From positions 22,528-30,916 of the forward strand of contig DAIERH010000003.1 of assembly GCA_027346925.1 (NCBI GenBank): a DNA stretch of 8,389 bases, read 5' to 3'. A model generated the notes under the pieces. The model searched no databases and was not told where the DNA came from. It worked only from the letters and a program-made list of their open reading frames with translations. The translations under genes and the position numbers were made by a program. Shown here in pieces: positions 1 through 8,322 of this stretch (position 1 is the first letter of the stretch; every line of letters begins with the position of its first letter). Source of the stretch: Geobacter sp. (GTDB lineage: Bacteria > Desulfobacterota > Desulfuromonadia > Geobacterales > Pseudopelobacteraceae).

Positions 1-788
1 GCGGCAACGCCACCACCGATGATGACCGCCTCCAGGTCGAGGGTATCGACCAGGGACGCCAGGGCAATACCCAACCAGCGCCCGATCCGTTCAAAGGCGG
101 CCAGTGCCCCGGCCTCCCCCTGTCGCGCAAGTTCGGCTACCAGGCGGGCATCGAGGGCGCCTTCCAGACGTGCGAGCAGCTCTTGCGGCAGCAACTCCCG
201 CGCACAACGGACCAGGGCACCGGCGGAGACATAGCGTTCGAGGCACCCCCGGTTGCCGCACGGACAGGGAATGCCTTGGGGCTCGACCGTGACATGCCCG
301 AACTCGGCGGCAAAGCCTCCCGCACCTGTCCAGAGCCGGTCATCCAGGATCAGGCCGCTCCCCAGCCCGGTGCCGATGGTGATCACCATGCATGACGCAA
401 AGCGCCGGCCCGCGCCATAGGCCTTTTCCCCCAGGGCGATCAGATTGGCGTCGTTGCCGCAGGCCGACGCCACGCCGGTCCGCTCCCTCAAAAAGGTCGT
501 CAGATTGAAGCCGTTCAGGGGGGGCATGTTGACGGATGAATGGATGAGGCCGTCCCTGCCGATCAGGCCCGGCACGCCCGCTCCGATGCCCATGATGGCG
601 CCGCCGGACGACGCGGCCACGGAGCGCAGTTCATCAATACCGGCCACCAGGCGATCGCAGAATGCGCCGCGCCCTTCAGCGACGGCACTGCTGGTTCGGC
701 TGCGATGGCGGATGTTCCCCTGCCCGTCGACCAGGGCGAAGCGCAGGTTGGTGCCGCCGATATCGATTCCGACGTAAAGCGGTTCCAT
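1..788 (-). CDS. ROK-family sugar kinase (glucokinase-like), C-terminus cut by window edge
   Basis: The first 262 residues are present; ROK kinases usually have about 300-330, so roughly 40-65 residues lie outside the window. The N-terminus has the phosphate-binding motif GIDIGGTN (residues 7-14). GNDAN (111-115) carries the catalytic base Asp113. TIGTGLGSG follows at 137-145. EFGH (162-165) and the Cys cluster CPCGNRGC (175-182) give the structural zinc site His165/Cys175/Cys177/Cys182 that defines the family. The visible part ends in IIGGGVA, the start of the C-terminal nucleotide-binding motif. The expected reaction is ATP-dependent phosphorylation of a hexose in the cytoplasm; glucose is likely, but N-acetylglucosamine or N-acetylmannosamine cannot be excluded (glcK/nagK relatives). 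With no DNA-binding domain at the N-terminus it is a kinase, not a ROK repressor. The ATG at 788 has an AAGGG ribosome site 5 nt upstream and lies 11 bp after the HIT gene, so the two are probably co-transcribed. Confidence 0.93.
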   Translation of the reverse strand, partial: MEPLYVGIDIGGTNLRFALVDGQGNIRHRSRTSSAVAEGRGAFCDRLVAGIDELRSVAASSGGAIMGIGAGVPGLIGRDGLIHSSVNMPPLNGFNLTTFLRERTGVASACGNDANLIALGEKAYGAGRRFASCMVITIGTGLGSGLILDDRLWTGAGGFAAEFGHVTVEPQGIPCPCGNRGCLERYVSAGALVRCARELLPQELLARLEGALDARLVAELARQGEAGALAAFERIGRWLGIALASLVDTLDLEAVIIGGGVA

Positions 789-799
789 GATAACCCTTG

Positions 800-1285
800 T
801 CAGCCGGCCTTGAGTCCCGCGGCCAGGCGATCGTAAGACTCCAGCAGACCTTCGGGGATGACCCGCACATCGCCGGTGACCGACATGAAGTTCGTATCGC
901 CGTTCCAGCGTGGTACAATGTGTACGTGGAGATGTTCCTCAATCCCCGCGCCGGCAGCCTTTCCCAGGTTCATGCCGATGTTGAGGCCATGGGGTGCGGC
1001 CACATCCCTCAGGAGGGCGCACGCCCGGCGTACCCCCTGTATCAGGTCCAGCAGTTCTTCATCGGAAAGATCGTCCATCTCCGCCGTGTGGCGCAAGGGC
1101 GCCACCATCAGGTGTCCGCAGGTGTAGGGATAGCGGTTCAGCATTATCAGAGCGTGCTTTTGCCTGAGCAGCACCAGGCGTTCACGATCCTCGTTCGCCT
1201 CCCAGGCCTGGCAGAAGATGCATCCGTCTTCCCCTGCCGCATTTCTGATATAGGTCATGCGCCAGGGGGCCCAGATTCGCTCCAT
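800..1285 (-). CDS. HIT-family protein, Ap4A phosphorylase/hydrolase-like
   Basis: This is a 161-residue cytoplasmic nucleotide-binding protein of the histidine triad superfamily. The triad is HLHVHIV (118-124), with His120 and His122 in the active-site HxH. It is preceded by NIGMNLGKAAGAGIEEH (102-118) and followed by PRWNGDTNFM (125-134), the pattern of the bacterial Ap4A phosphorylase/FHIT-like branch rather than the short Hint branch. CIFC (22-25) with His66 looks like the zinc-binding element of this branch. The opening MERIWAPWRMTYI is also typical of it. The likely role is cleavage of diadenosine polyphosphates or adenylylated by-products; hydrolase versus phosphorylase cannot be told from sequence. 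The ATG at 1285 follows a strong GGAGGA site about 7 nt upstream. It is the first gene of a two-gene operon with the ROK kinase and diverges from maeB. Confidence 0.93.
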   Translation of the reverse strand: MERIWAPWRMTYIRNAAGEDGCIFCQAWEANEDRERLVLLRQKHALIMLNRYPYTCGHLMVAPLRHTAEMDDLSDEELLDLIQGVRRACALLRDVAAPHGLNIGMNLGKAAGAGIEEHLHVHIVPRWNGDTNFMSVTGDVRVIPEGLLESYDRLAAGLKAG

Positions 1286-1316
1286 GAAACGTCCTCCTTG
1301 TTGCGGATGGATGCAG

Positions 1317-1344
1317 ATTGTAGCAGCACGGACAGAAGAGGCAA
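1317..1344 (-). promoter_or_regulatory. Predicted sigma70 promoter of the HIT-ROK kinase operon
   Basis: On the minus strand, TTGCCT (1344-1339) is the -35 element and TACAAT (1322-1317) the -10 element, with a 16-bp spacer. They match the consensus at 4/6 and 5/6 positions. Transcription would start near 1310 and give a leader of about 25 nt carrying the GGAGGA ribosome site. Assigned by eye only. Confidence 0.55.
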
Positions 1345-1393
1345 GCCCTTAGTTTCAAAATATAACTATTTTTTACTCTGTTTCATTAACCAC

Positions 1394-1423
1394 TTGACAA
1401 ACGCTTGGCAGCGGCGCTATTGT
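1394..1423 (+). promoter_or_regulatory. Predicted sigma70 promoter of maeB
   Basis: A perfect -35 box TTGACA (1394-1399) is followed by TATTGT (1418-1423, 4/6 match) after 18 bp, inside an AT-rich stretch (about 1350-1500) that stands out from the GC-rich genes. The start site would be near 1430, leaving a leader of about 75 nt. A weaker alternative -10 (TATACA, 1453-1458) lies further down without a good -35. Confidence 0.5.
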
Positions 1424-1459
1424 TTTTCAGTTTCAATAAAAAGCAGCCTATGTATACAA

Positions 1460-1475
1460 GAAAAACAGGTTTTTC
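1460..1475. repeat. Short perfect palindrome in the maeB leader
   Basis: GAAAAAC-AG-GTTTTTC is a 7-bp inverted repeat with a 2-bp centre. It lies downstream of the predicted maeB start site and 29 bp upstream of the start codon. The tight centre and A/T-rich arms suit a dimeric repressor site better than an RNA hairpin. Chance in AT-rich DNA is a real alternative. Confidence 0.35.
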
Positions 1476-1504
1476 ATTTTAACCTGACTAAAAACGGAGG
1501 GCAT

Positions 1505-3757
<2,253 letters not shown>

Positions 3758-3802
3758 AAGAGAATCGTACCATTGCCTGACGATTAAATCGCACGGGGTG
3801 GT

Positions 3803-3860
3803 AACGGAAAAAGGCAAGAGACGGGGGCGTACTAATTCCGATCTCTTGCCTTTTTCCGTT
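3803..3860. terminator. Bidirectional intrinsic terminator between maeB and the TPR gene
   Basis: A perfect 19-bp inverted repeat (3803-3821 against 3842-3860) encloses a 20-nt loop in which CGG/CCG can add three pairs past a bulged base. The GC-containing core GGCAAGAGA/TCTCTTGCC is flanked by an A5 tract on the left and a T5 tract on the right, so on either strand a stem is followed by five U. It sits 45 bp after the maeB stop and 35 bp after the stop of the convergent TPR gene, and so can end transcripts from both sides. Confidence 0.88.
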
Positions 3861-3895
3861 GTATCTCAGGAAATCCTGTTTGCGGGTGTTCGGCC

Positions 3896-5791
3896 CTATT
3901 TCAGGTCGAACCCGCGCAGGTCCTCGTCGGAGAACTCGATGGTGTCGTCGGCGCCCGGGGCATCGAGACGCGAGCGAACATCCCGGAAACCGGGATTGGC
4001 GGCGTCGATCTCCGCCAGCAGCGCGGCGGCTTCATCGTTTTTCCCGAGGGCGTACAGACTTGCTGACAGTTCGTACTTGACCAGGCAGGTCTCATCCAGG
4101 CTCAGGCCGGGCTTCAGCAGGGAACGGAGGACATTTTCGGCCGTTGCGGAATCGCCTTTTTGCCGCAGGCAGACCCCCTGCAGCACACGGCATTCCACCT
4201 TGCGGGCCGGGTCCATCGCGGCCTGGCGGAACTCGTTGATGGCCTCGTCATACAGTCCCATCTCCCTGAAGGCCACCCCAAGATCGTGATGGGACTGGGC
4301 ATCCGAGGTATCCAGATCGCTGCCGAATTTGACGCCCCGCGGCGATGCGGCGATGCTGTCAAAGATATCCCCGAATGAATCGAGCCAATTATCGCCTCCA
4401 ACCGTGGGTCCGTTGTCCGTGCCGGCAGGCTCGAAACCCGCGTCCTCATCGATCTCGATTTCGATCTCTATTTCATCCTCATCGGGACGGGGGAGTACGT
4501 CAACCTCACCCAGCCCTTGGGTGCCGGAAACGGGAGTTTCCGCAGCCCCGGGTGCCGGGAACGACCCCTCGGCCTGAACCTGCTCAACCGGCGCGCCGTC
4601 CGGGGCGCTCTCCCGGCCGGCTTCAGGCTGCCCCACCACTACCTGCCCGGGGGATCGATCCGGTTCTGCCGACTGTTTCCCTCCCCCATGCGGCGTACCT
4701 GCGGACAGCTTGCCGGAAATGGCCCTGAACGAGGCAAGTTTCGGTTCAAGCGTTTCAGCGCCCAGCCTGTCGCCCGCCGCCTCATAGGCCCGTTTCAGCC
4801 CCTCGAGCACCCGCAAATTGATGGGATCGATCTCTTCAAGCCCTTTGTAAATCCCCACCAGATCCACGATTGCTCCGGCGCTGATCAGCTCTTGTTCGCA
4901 GCGTTCGAGCAGTGCCAGCCCTCCATTGACGTCCCGTTCGGCAATCAGGCACTCAAGCAGCCCTTTTTTGGGGGACACCTCGTCGGGGAAAAACTTGAGA
5001 TAGTGTTGATAGGCAGCCTTGAGGCGCTGCGGTTGGTTAAGCTTGCGAAAGGCCGCGACCATCAGCTCCCAGGTGCGCTTGTCGTTGGGATTATTCCGCA
5101 GCAATGCCTGTATGCCCGTGACCGCACCGGCGGCATTCCCCTCCTCCACCTGTTCGGCCAGCACCTCGAGCATGAAGGTGGTCTTTTCCGGAAACAGCTG
5201 TTGGATGCGCGTATTCAACTTGAAGAGCGCCGCACCGTCACCCCGCTCCTGGAGAAGCGAGGCCAGCCGTACGAACGTCGCGTACGACTCGTCCTTTTTA
5301 CCGGCCTGAAAATACGACTCCCCCAGCTTGAGCTTGATGTTGGCGTTGGTCGGATCCACCTCCTGCATCCTGGCTATGATCTTGAGCGCCCCTTCCGCAT
5401 TGGACGACCTTTCGTAATAATCGAAGAGCCGTTTGTATTCAGCCAGGGCGTTTCCCACGAGACCATGCTTCCCGTTGAGCTCGGCAAGCGTCATGGTGAT
5501 GGCCATGTCTTGCGGAAAAAGTTTCTGCAGTTGTTTATAGACGGCAATGGCCTTGAGGTAGAAACCATGACCTGCATAGTATTTGCCGATGCCCTCGAAC
5601 TCCGACCGGGCATCCTCGTTGCGCCCCGCCTTGACGAGCAGCTCGGCCAACTTCTGGCGGAGATTCATGGCGGAAGGGTCCAGCGCCAAGACCTGTTCGT
5701 AGATCTTGACGGCCTTGTCCAACTGCCCACGCAGCGCCAGTCGCTGCGCCTCCTCGATAAGCTTGTCCTTTTTCGAAATTGCTACTGCCAT
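3896..5791 (-). CDS. Two-block tetratricopeptide repeat protein of unknown function
   Basis: This 631-residue protein is mostly helical repeats. Block 1 (about 8-355) is a long TPR superhelix; units such as KLIEEAQRLALRGQLDKAV (10-28) and KLKLGESYFQAGKKDES (153-169) show the TPR pattern, often ending in DP or NP turns. Residues 356-492 form a Pro/Gly/Ala/Glu-rich, probably disordered linker with an acidic Glu-Ile alternation (437-450). Block 2 (about 493-612) has two to three canonical TPRs, such as HHDLGVAFREMGLYDEAINEFRQA. An acidic tail ends in DEDLRGFDLK. There is no signal peptide or membrane segment, so it is cytoplasmic; such proteins act as docking scaffolds. I chose ATG 5791 over an upstream in-frame ATG at 5848 because MAVAISKKDKLIEEAQRLALRG opens the first helix and the predicted -10 lies between the two. 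The ribosome site (AAAGGA) is unusually close to the start. Partners are unknown and neighbours give no clue. Divergent from the dedA operon. Confidence 0.9.
   Translation of the reverse strand: MAVAISKKDKLIEEAQRLALRGQLDKAVKIYEQVLALDPSAMNLRQKLAELLVKAGRNEDARSEFEGIGKYYAGHGFYLKAIAVYKQLQKLFPQDMAITMTLAELNGKHGLVGNALAEYKRLFDYYERSSNAEGALKIIARMQEVDPTNANIKLKLGESYFQAGKKDESYATFVRLASLLQERGDGAALFKLNTRIQQLFPEKTTFMLEVLAEQVEEGNAAGAVTGIQALLRNNPNDKRTWELMVAAFRKLNQPQRLKAAYQHYLKFFPDEVSPKKGLLECLIAERDVNGGLALLERCEQELISAGAIVDLVGIYKGLEEIDPINLRVLEGLKRAYEAAGDRLGAETLEPKLASFRAISGKLSAGTPHGGGKQSAEPDRSPGQVVVGQPEAGRESAPDGAPVEQVQAEGSFPAPGAAETPVSGTQGLGEVDVLPRPDEDEIEIEIEIDEDAGFEPAGTDNGPTVGGDNWLDSFGDIFDSIAASPRGVKFGSDLDTSDAQSHHDLGVAFREMGLYDEAINEFRQAAMDPARKVECRVLQGVCLRQKGDSATAENVLRSLLKPGLSLDETCLVKYELSASLYALGKNDEAAALLAEIDAANPGFRDVRSRLDAPGADDTIEFSDEDLRGFDLK
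4316..4726 (-). other. Low-complexity linker of the TPR protein with Glu-Ile repeat
   Basis: Codons 356-492 of the TPR gene encode a segment poor in large hydrophobic residues and rich in Pro, Gly, Ala, Glu and Gln. At 4442-4483 the DNA alternates GAG/GAA with ATC/ATA codons, giving DEDEIEIEIEIDED. The synonymous codons vary, so this is selected protein composition rather than a perfect DNA microsatellite. The segment separates the two TPR blocks. Confidence 0.75.
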
Positions 5792-5832
5792 GTCCTTTGA
5801 CCATCTCGATTTGCTGGGATAAATGCCTCGGT

Positions 5833-5861
5833 AACATATTTCAAGCAACCACCCATGTCAA
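5833..5861 (-). promoter_or_regulatory. Predicted sigma70 promoter of the TPR gene
   Basis: Read on the minus strand, a perfect TTGACA (5861-5856) is followed after 17 bp by TATGTT (5838-5833, 4/6 match). Transcription would start near 5826, giving a leader of about 35 nt before the ATG at 5791. This start point rules out the longer reading frame from 5848. Confidence 0.6.
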
Positions 5862-5879
5862 GCACAATAACCTTGACAT
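5855..5879. repeat. Palindrome ATGTCAAG-N9-CTTGACAT in the TPR/dedA divergent region
   Basis: Perfect 8-bp arms (5855-5862 and 5872-5879) flank a 9-bp spacer. The left arm contains the -35 box of the TPR promoter. The right arm contains a plus-strand TTGACA with no convincing -10 at 17 bp. A third TTGACAT copy lies at 5916-5922. It could be a repressor or activator site, or simply back-to-back -35 boxes. Confidence 0.45.
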
Positions 5880-5915
5880 ATTGAGGCCTTAAACCATGGC
5901 GAGCGGCAAATTGCT

Positions 5916-5944
5916 TTGACATGCCCGCCAAAATGCAGTAGCGT
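5916..5944 (+). promoter_or_regulatory. Possible promoter of the dedA-trmJ-SemiSWEET operon
   Basis: A perfect TTGACA (5916-5921) is followed at 17 bp by TAGCGT (5939-5944), a poor -10 (3/6, but with the key T, A and final T). It would give a leader of about 70 nt ahead of the dedA start. It is the best candidate I see in the 231-bp gap, with modest support. Confidence 0.35.
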
Positions 5945-6022
5945 AATGGCCTCTTGCCGGGCCACGTACGGTGCAACCAGCAGCCTTTTGTCCGTTCCAT
6001 CCTGACTCGCGGGGGCACAGTG

Positions 6023-6658
6023 ATGCACGTTCATCACCTCCTCAGGGAATACCTCCAAGTCCACGGCTACTGGGTCCTGTTCATCGGCACCTTCCTGGAA
6101 GGGGAGGCGATCCTGATCATGGCCGGCTTTCTGGCCTTCGAGGGCTACCTGAACATCAGCGGCGTCATCCTGACCTCTTTTGCCGGCTCATTTCTCGGCG
6201 ATCAGTTCTATTTCTACCTGGGCTACTTCAAAGGTAAAAAACTGCTGAGGCGTTTCCATGCCATTGCCCGCAAATTCCGCGAGGCCCTGCGCCTGATAGA
6301 GAAGTACGGGGCATTTGTCGCCTTTATCTCCCGCTACACCTATGGATTACGCATCGTGCTCCCCATCATTCTCGGCATCACCACTCTGCCGGCCCGCACG
6401 TTTCTCTGGATCAACCTGGCCAGCGCCCTTTCCTGGGCCACCGTATTTGCCCTGGGAGGCTACCTGTTCGGCAAGAGCGCATCACTCTTCCTGGATGACG
6501 TTGGCAGGTACGAGCAGCATCTGATGCTGGCGCTGGTGGGATTCATCATGACTGCCTGGCTGGTTCACCTGTATCATGCCTGGAAACTGAAACAACCGGC
6601 CCGGAAACGGCTCGCCAGGATGCGCGCCCTGCGGGACGCGCGGAGAGGAACACAATGA
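6023..6658 (+). CDS. DedA-family (VTT/SNARE-associated domain) membrane protein
   Basis: This 211-residue inner-membrane protein belongs to the DedA superfamily, whose members are linked to lipid-carrier flipping, proton-motive force and envelope stress. A first hydrophobic segment (about 16-38) contains FLEGEAILIMAGFLA. It is followed by GSFLGDQFYFYLGYFKGKK (55-73), with the family's conserved Gly-Asp, then SRYTYGLRIVLPIILG (103-118). Arg104 and Arg110 have the six-residue spacing of the essential arginine pair known in Escherichia coli YqjA and YghB. Further segments lie at about 122-145 and 168-187. The C-terminus is strongly basic and probably cytoplasmic. I chose ATG 6023 because GGGGG (6011-6015) lies at usable distance and the hydrophobic pattern begins here; an in-frame ATG at 5954 would add 23 unlikely residues, and GTG 6020 is an alternative. 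It is the first gene of the operon and overlaps trmJ by 4 bp. The transported substrate cannot be inferred. Confidence 0.9.
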   Translation: MHVHHLLREYLQVHGYWVLFIGTFLEGEAILIMAGFLAFEGYLNISGVILTSFAGSFLGDQFYFYLGYFKGKKLLRRFHAIARKFREALRLIEKYGAFVAFISRYTYGLRIVLPIILGITTLPARTFLWINLASALSWATVFALGGYLFGKSASLFLDDVGRYEQHLMLALVGFIMTAWLVHLYHAWKLKQPARKRLARMRALRDARRGTQ

Positions 6659-7398
6659 GTGCGGCACTCGAACATATCAGCATCGTGCTGGTCGAGCCCC
6701 AGTCCCCCGGCAACATCGGCATGGTCTGCCGCGCCATGAAAAACATGGGGCTTATGCGGTTGCGCCTGGTAAGGGGGTGCGACCGTTTTCACCCGGAAGC
6801 GCTCAAGTTCGCCGTGGCGGCCAGGGATCTGCTGGAACGGGCCGAACTCTTCCCCGACCTTGCCTCTGCCCTGGCCGACAGCACCCTGACCGTGGGCACC
6901 ACCCGTCGTCACGGCAAGTACCGCCAGGAGATCCTGTCTCCAACCCAGGTGGCGCTACGCCTCCGGGAACAGGCCGGTCCCGGCTGCTGCGCCGCCATCG
7001 TGTTCGGTCGAGAGGACAGCGGACTGACCACCGATGAACTCTCCCTCTGCCGCTGGCATGCCACCATCCCCTCGGCCGAGGCCTATGGCTCCCTCAATCT
7101 GGCCCAATCGGTGCTGGTCTTCTGTTATGAACTGGGCAAGGCCGGTGCATCTCCCGGCGGAGGCCGTGACCTGCCGATAGCAGACTCGGGGGAGATGGAG
7201 ACGCTGTTCGGCCAGATGGGCGCCTGCCTCCGGAAGATCGGCTTCCTCAACGAACAGAACCCGGAACACATCATGCGTTCCTTGCGCAGGATCTTTTTCC
7301 GGGCCGAACTGGACAGCCGCGAGGTTGCCATCCTGCGGGGGATGCTGACCCAGATCGACTGGGCCGTCAACGGCTTCGACGGCAGGAAACGCCCATGA
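6655..7398 (+). CDS. trmJ: tRNA (cytidine/uridine-2'-O-)-methyltransferase TrmJ
   Basis: This 247-residue SPOUT-class enzyme 2'-O-methylates position 32 in the anticodon loop of several tRNAs using S-adenosylmethionine, as a cytoplasmic dimer. The three family motifs are present. Motif 1 is PQSPGNIGMVCRAMKNMG (15-32), with Asn20 and the conserved Arg26. Motif 2 is IVFGREDSGLTTDEL (115-129). Motif 3 is AYGSLNLAQSVLVFCYEL (143-160), which forms the SAM-binding trefoil knot. The helical extension after residue 165 matches TrmJ and sets it apart from the shorter TrmL. The length is normal (about 240-260). The start overlaps the dedA stop (ATGA, 6655-6658) and has GGAGAGGAA just upstream, so translation is probably coupled. 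The stop overlaps the SemiSWEET start in the same way. Exact nucleoside preference (C versus U) is not visible. Confidence 0.94.
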   Translation: MSAALEHISIVLVEPQSPGNIGMVCRAMKNMGLMRLRLVRGCDRFHPEALKFAVAARDLLERAELFPDLASALADSTLTVGTTRRHGKYRQEILSPTQVALRLREQAGPGCCAAIVFGREDSGLTTDELSLCRWHATIPSAEAYGSLNLAQSVLVFCYELGKAGASPGGGRDLPIADSGEMETLFGQMGACLRKIGFLNEQNPEHIMRSLRRIFFRAELDSREVAILRGMLTQIDWAVNGFDGRKRP

Positions 7399-7658
7399 AC
7401 GCGACCCATCTCGGGCTGCTGGCGGGAACCCTGACCAGCGTTGCCTCCATCCCCCAGGTCGTGAAGACCCTGCGCACCCGTCATGCACGGGACATCTCCG
7501 TCTGGCAGCCGCTTCTCCTGGCATTCGGGGTTGCGCTCTGGATGATCTACGGTATCCTGATACACGACCTGCCGCTGATCCTGGCCAACATCATCCCCCT
7601 GGGATGCAATGCGCTGCTTACCGGCCTGAAGCTTCATTACCGCAACGACACCGCCTGA
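7395..7658 (+). CDS. SemiSWEET (PQ-loop/MtN3) sugar transporter
   Basis: This 87-residue protein has three transmembrane helices (about 5-23, 39-56, 60-80), forming one triple-helix bundle. Members dimerise to make a sugar pore through which mono- or disaccharides move down their gradient. The PQ motif SIPQVVKTL (18-26) is followed by RTRHARDIS (27-35), the usual cytoplasmic loop. Trp49 in LWMIYG and Asn65 in ILANII correspond to the substrate-binding Trp48 and Asn64 of the Leptospira biflexa protein. Tyr52 and Asp58 match its gate residues, while the arginine between them is Ile56 here. The length is standard for the family. The ATG overlaps the trmJ stop by 4 bp (ATGA) and AGGAAA lies upstream, so it is the last tightly coupled gene of the operon. 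The transported sugar is unknown; a ROK sugar kinase lies in the same window but in a separate operon. Confidence 0.92.
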   Translation: MNATHLGLLAGTLTSVASIPQVVKTLRTRHARDISVWQPLLLAFGVALWMIYGILIHDLPLILANIIPLGCNALLTGLKLHYRNDTA

Positions 7659-7705
7659 TGCCCCCGCATCCCGGTGTCACCCTATTTAGACAGGAGGAAC
7701 CTACC

Positions 7706-8290
7706 ATGAAACGATTGATCGCCAAGATGCCATTCATCCTGCTGCTGGCGCTGTTGTCGGGCTGCGGCTACAACACCATGCAGGCCAACGAGGAGACGGT
7801 CAACGCCGCCTGGGGCAACGTGGAATCCTCATACCAGCGCAGGGCCGACCTGGTCCCCAACCTGGTGGAGGTAGTCAAGGGGTATGCCAAACATGAGGCC
7901 GACACCCTCAAGGCGGTCACCGAGGCCCGCGCCAAGGTCGGCTCCATGCAGGTCTCAAAGGACGTGCTCAACAACCCCGCCAGCCTGAACAAGTTCCAGC
8001 AGGCCCAGGGCGAGCTCTCCGGCGCCCTCTCCCGGCTGATGGTGGTGGTGGAGAAATATCCCGACCTGAAGGCCAACCAGAACTTCATGGACCTGCAGAA
8101 ACAGCTGGAGGGGACCGAGAACCGCATCAACGTGGCCCGCGAACGCTACAACCAGGCGGTGCAGGTCTTCAACACCAGCATCCGCACCTTTCCCAACTCC
8201 CTGACCAATTCCCTGCTCTTGCACCTGCAACGCAAGGAGTCCTTCAAGGCCGAGGAAGGGGCGAAGACCGCGCCAAAGGTGAAGTTCTGA
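7706..8290 (+). CDS. lemA: LemA-family lipoprotein
   Basis: This 194-residue envelope protein of the LemA family has unclear molecular function. The N-terminus is a lipoprotein signal: Lys/Arg at 2-7, a hydrophobic core (8-17) and lipobox LSGC with Cys20 as the lipidation site. LemA members from other groups often have a plain membrane anchor instead. The diagnostic segment after the lipobox is GYNTMQANEETVNAAWGNVE, then SSYQRRADLVPNLVEVVKGYAKHE, and later ENRINVARERYNQAVQVFN and FPNSL near the C-terminus. The rest is predicted to be a long antiparallel helical bundle. ATG 7706 was chosen because AGGAGGA (7692-7698) is ideally placed and the signal peptide begins here; the open frame upstream overlaps the SemiSWEET gene. 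It lies 47 bp after SemiSWEET with no terminator between, so read-through is possible. The next gene looks like its usual TPM-domain partner. Confidence 0.95.
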   Translation: MKRLIAKMPFILLLALLSGCGYNTMQANEETVNAAWGNVESSYQRRADLVPNLVEVVKGYAKHEADTLKAVTEARAKVGSMQVSKDVLNNPASLNKFQQAQGELSGALSRLMVVVEKYPDLKANQNFMDLQKQLEGTENRINVARERYNQAVQVFNTSIRTFPNSLTNSLLLHLQRKESFKAEEGAKTAPKVKF

Positions 8291-8322
8291 TTCAGAAATG
8301 CTTGGGAGTCTTGGGGTAACTC

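Noticed and set aside
1405..1423. Possible sigma54 (-24/-12) promoter around TTGGCAG upstream of maeB
   Set aside because: The following TTG is about 3 bp off the strict spacing and the GC of the -12 element is absent; the sigma70-type reading fits better.
797..1504. Upstream extension of the maeB reading frame (236 extra codons)
   Set aside because: It is antisense to the HIT gene and runs through the promoter region; there is no homology to malic enzymes, and the true start at 1505 has its own ribosome site and family-typical N-terminus.
4517..5800. 427-codon open frame antisense to the TPR gene
   Set aside because: Same codon-aligned artefact as over maeB; the minus strand has clear TPR periodicity and a good promoter.
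5954..6022. N-terminal extension of the DedA-family protein from ATG 5954
   Set aside because: The added 23 residues are polar and unlike DedA N-termini, and there is no purine-rich ribosome site before 5954.
5782..6064. Small minus-strand open frames between the TPR gene and dedA
   Set aside because: No ribosome site, no recognisable product, and they overlap predicted promoters and the dedA start.
7657..7670. GATGC-CCCC-GCATC hairpin after the SemiSWEET gene as a terminator
   Set aside because: The stem is only 5 bp and no U-tract follows; read-through into lemA is more likely.
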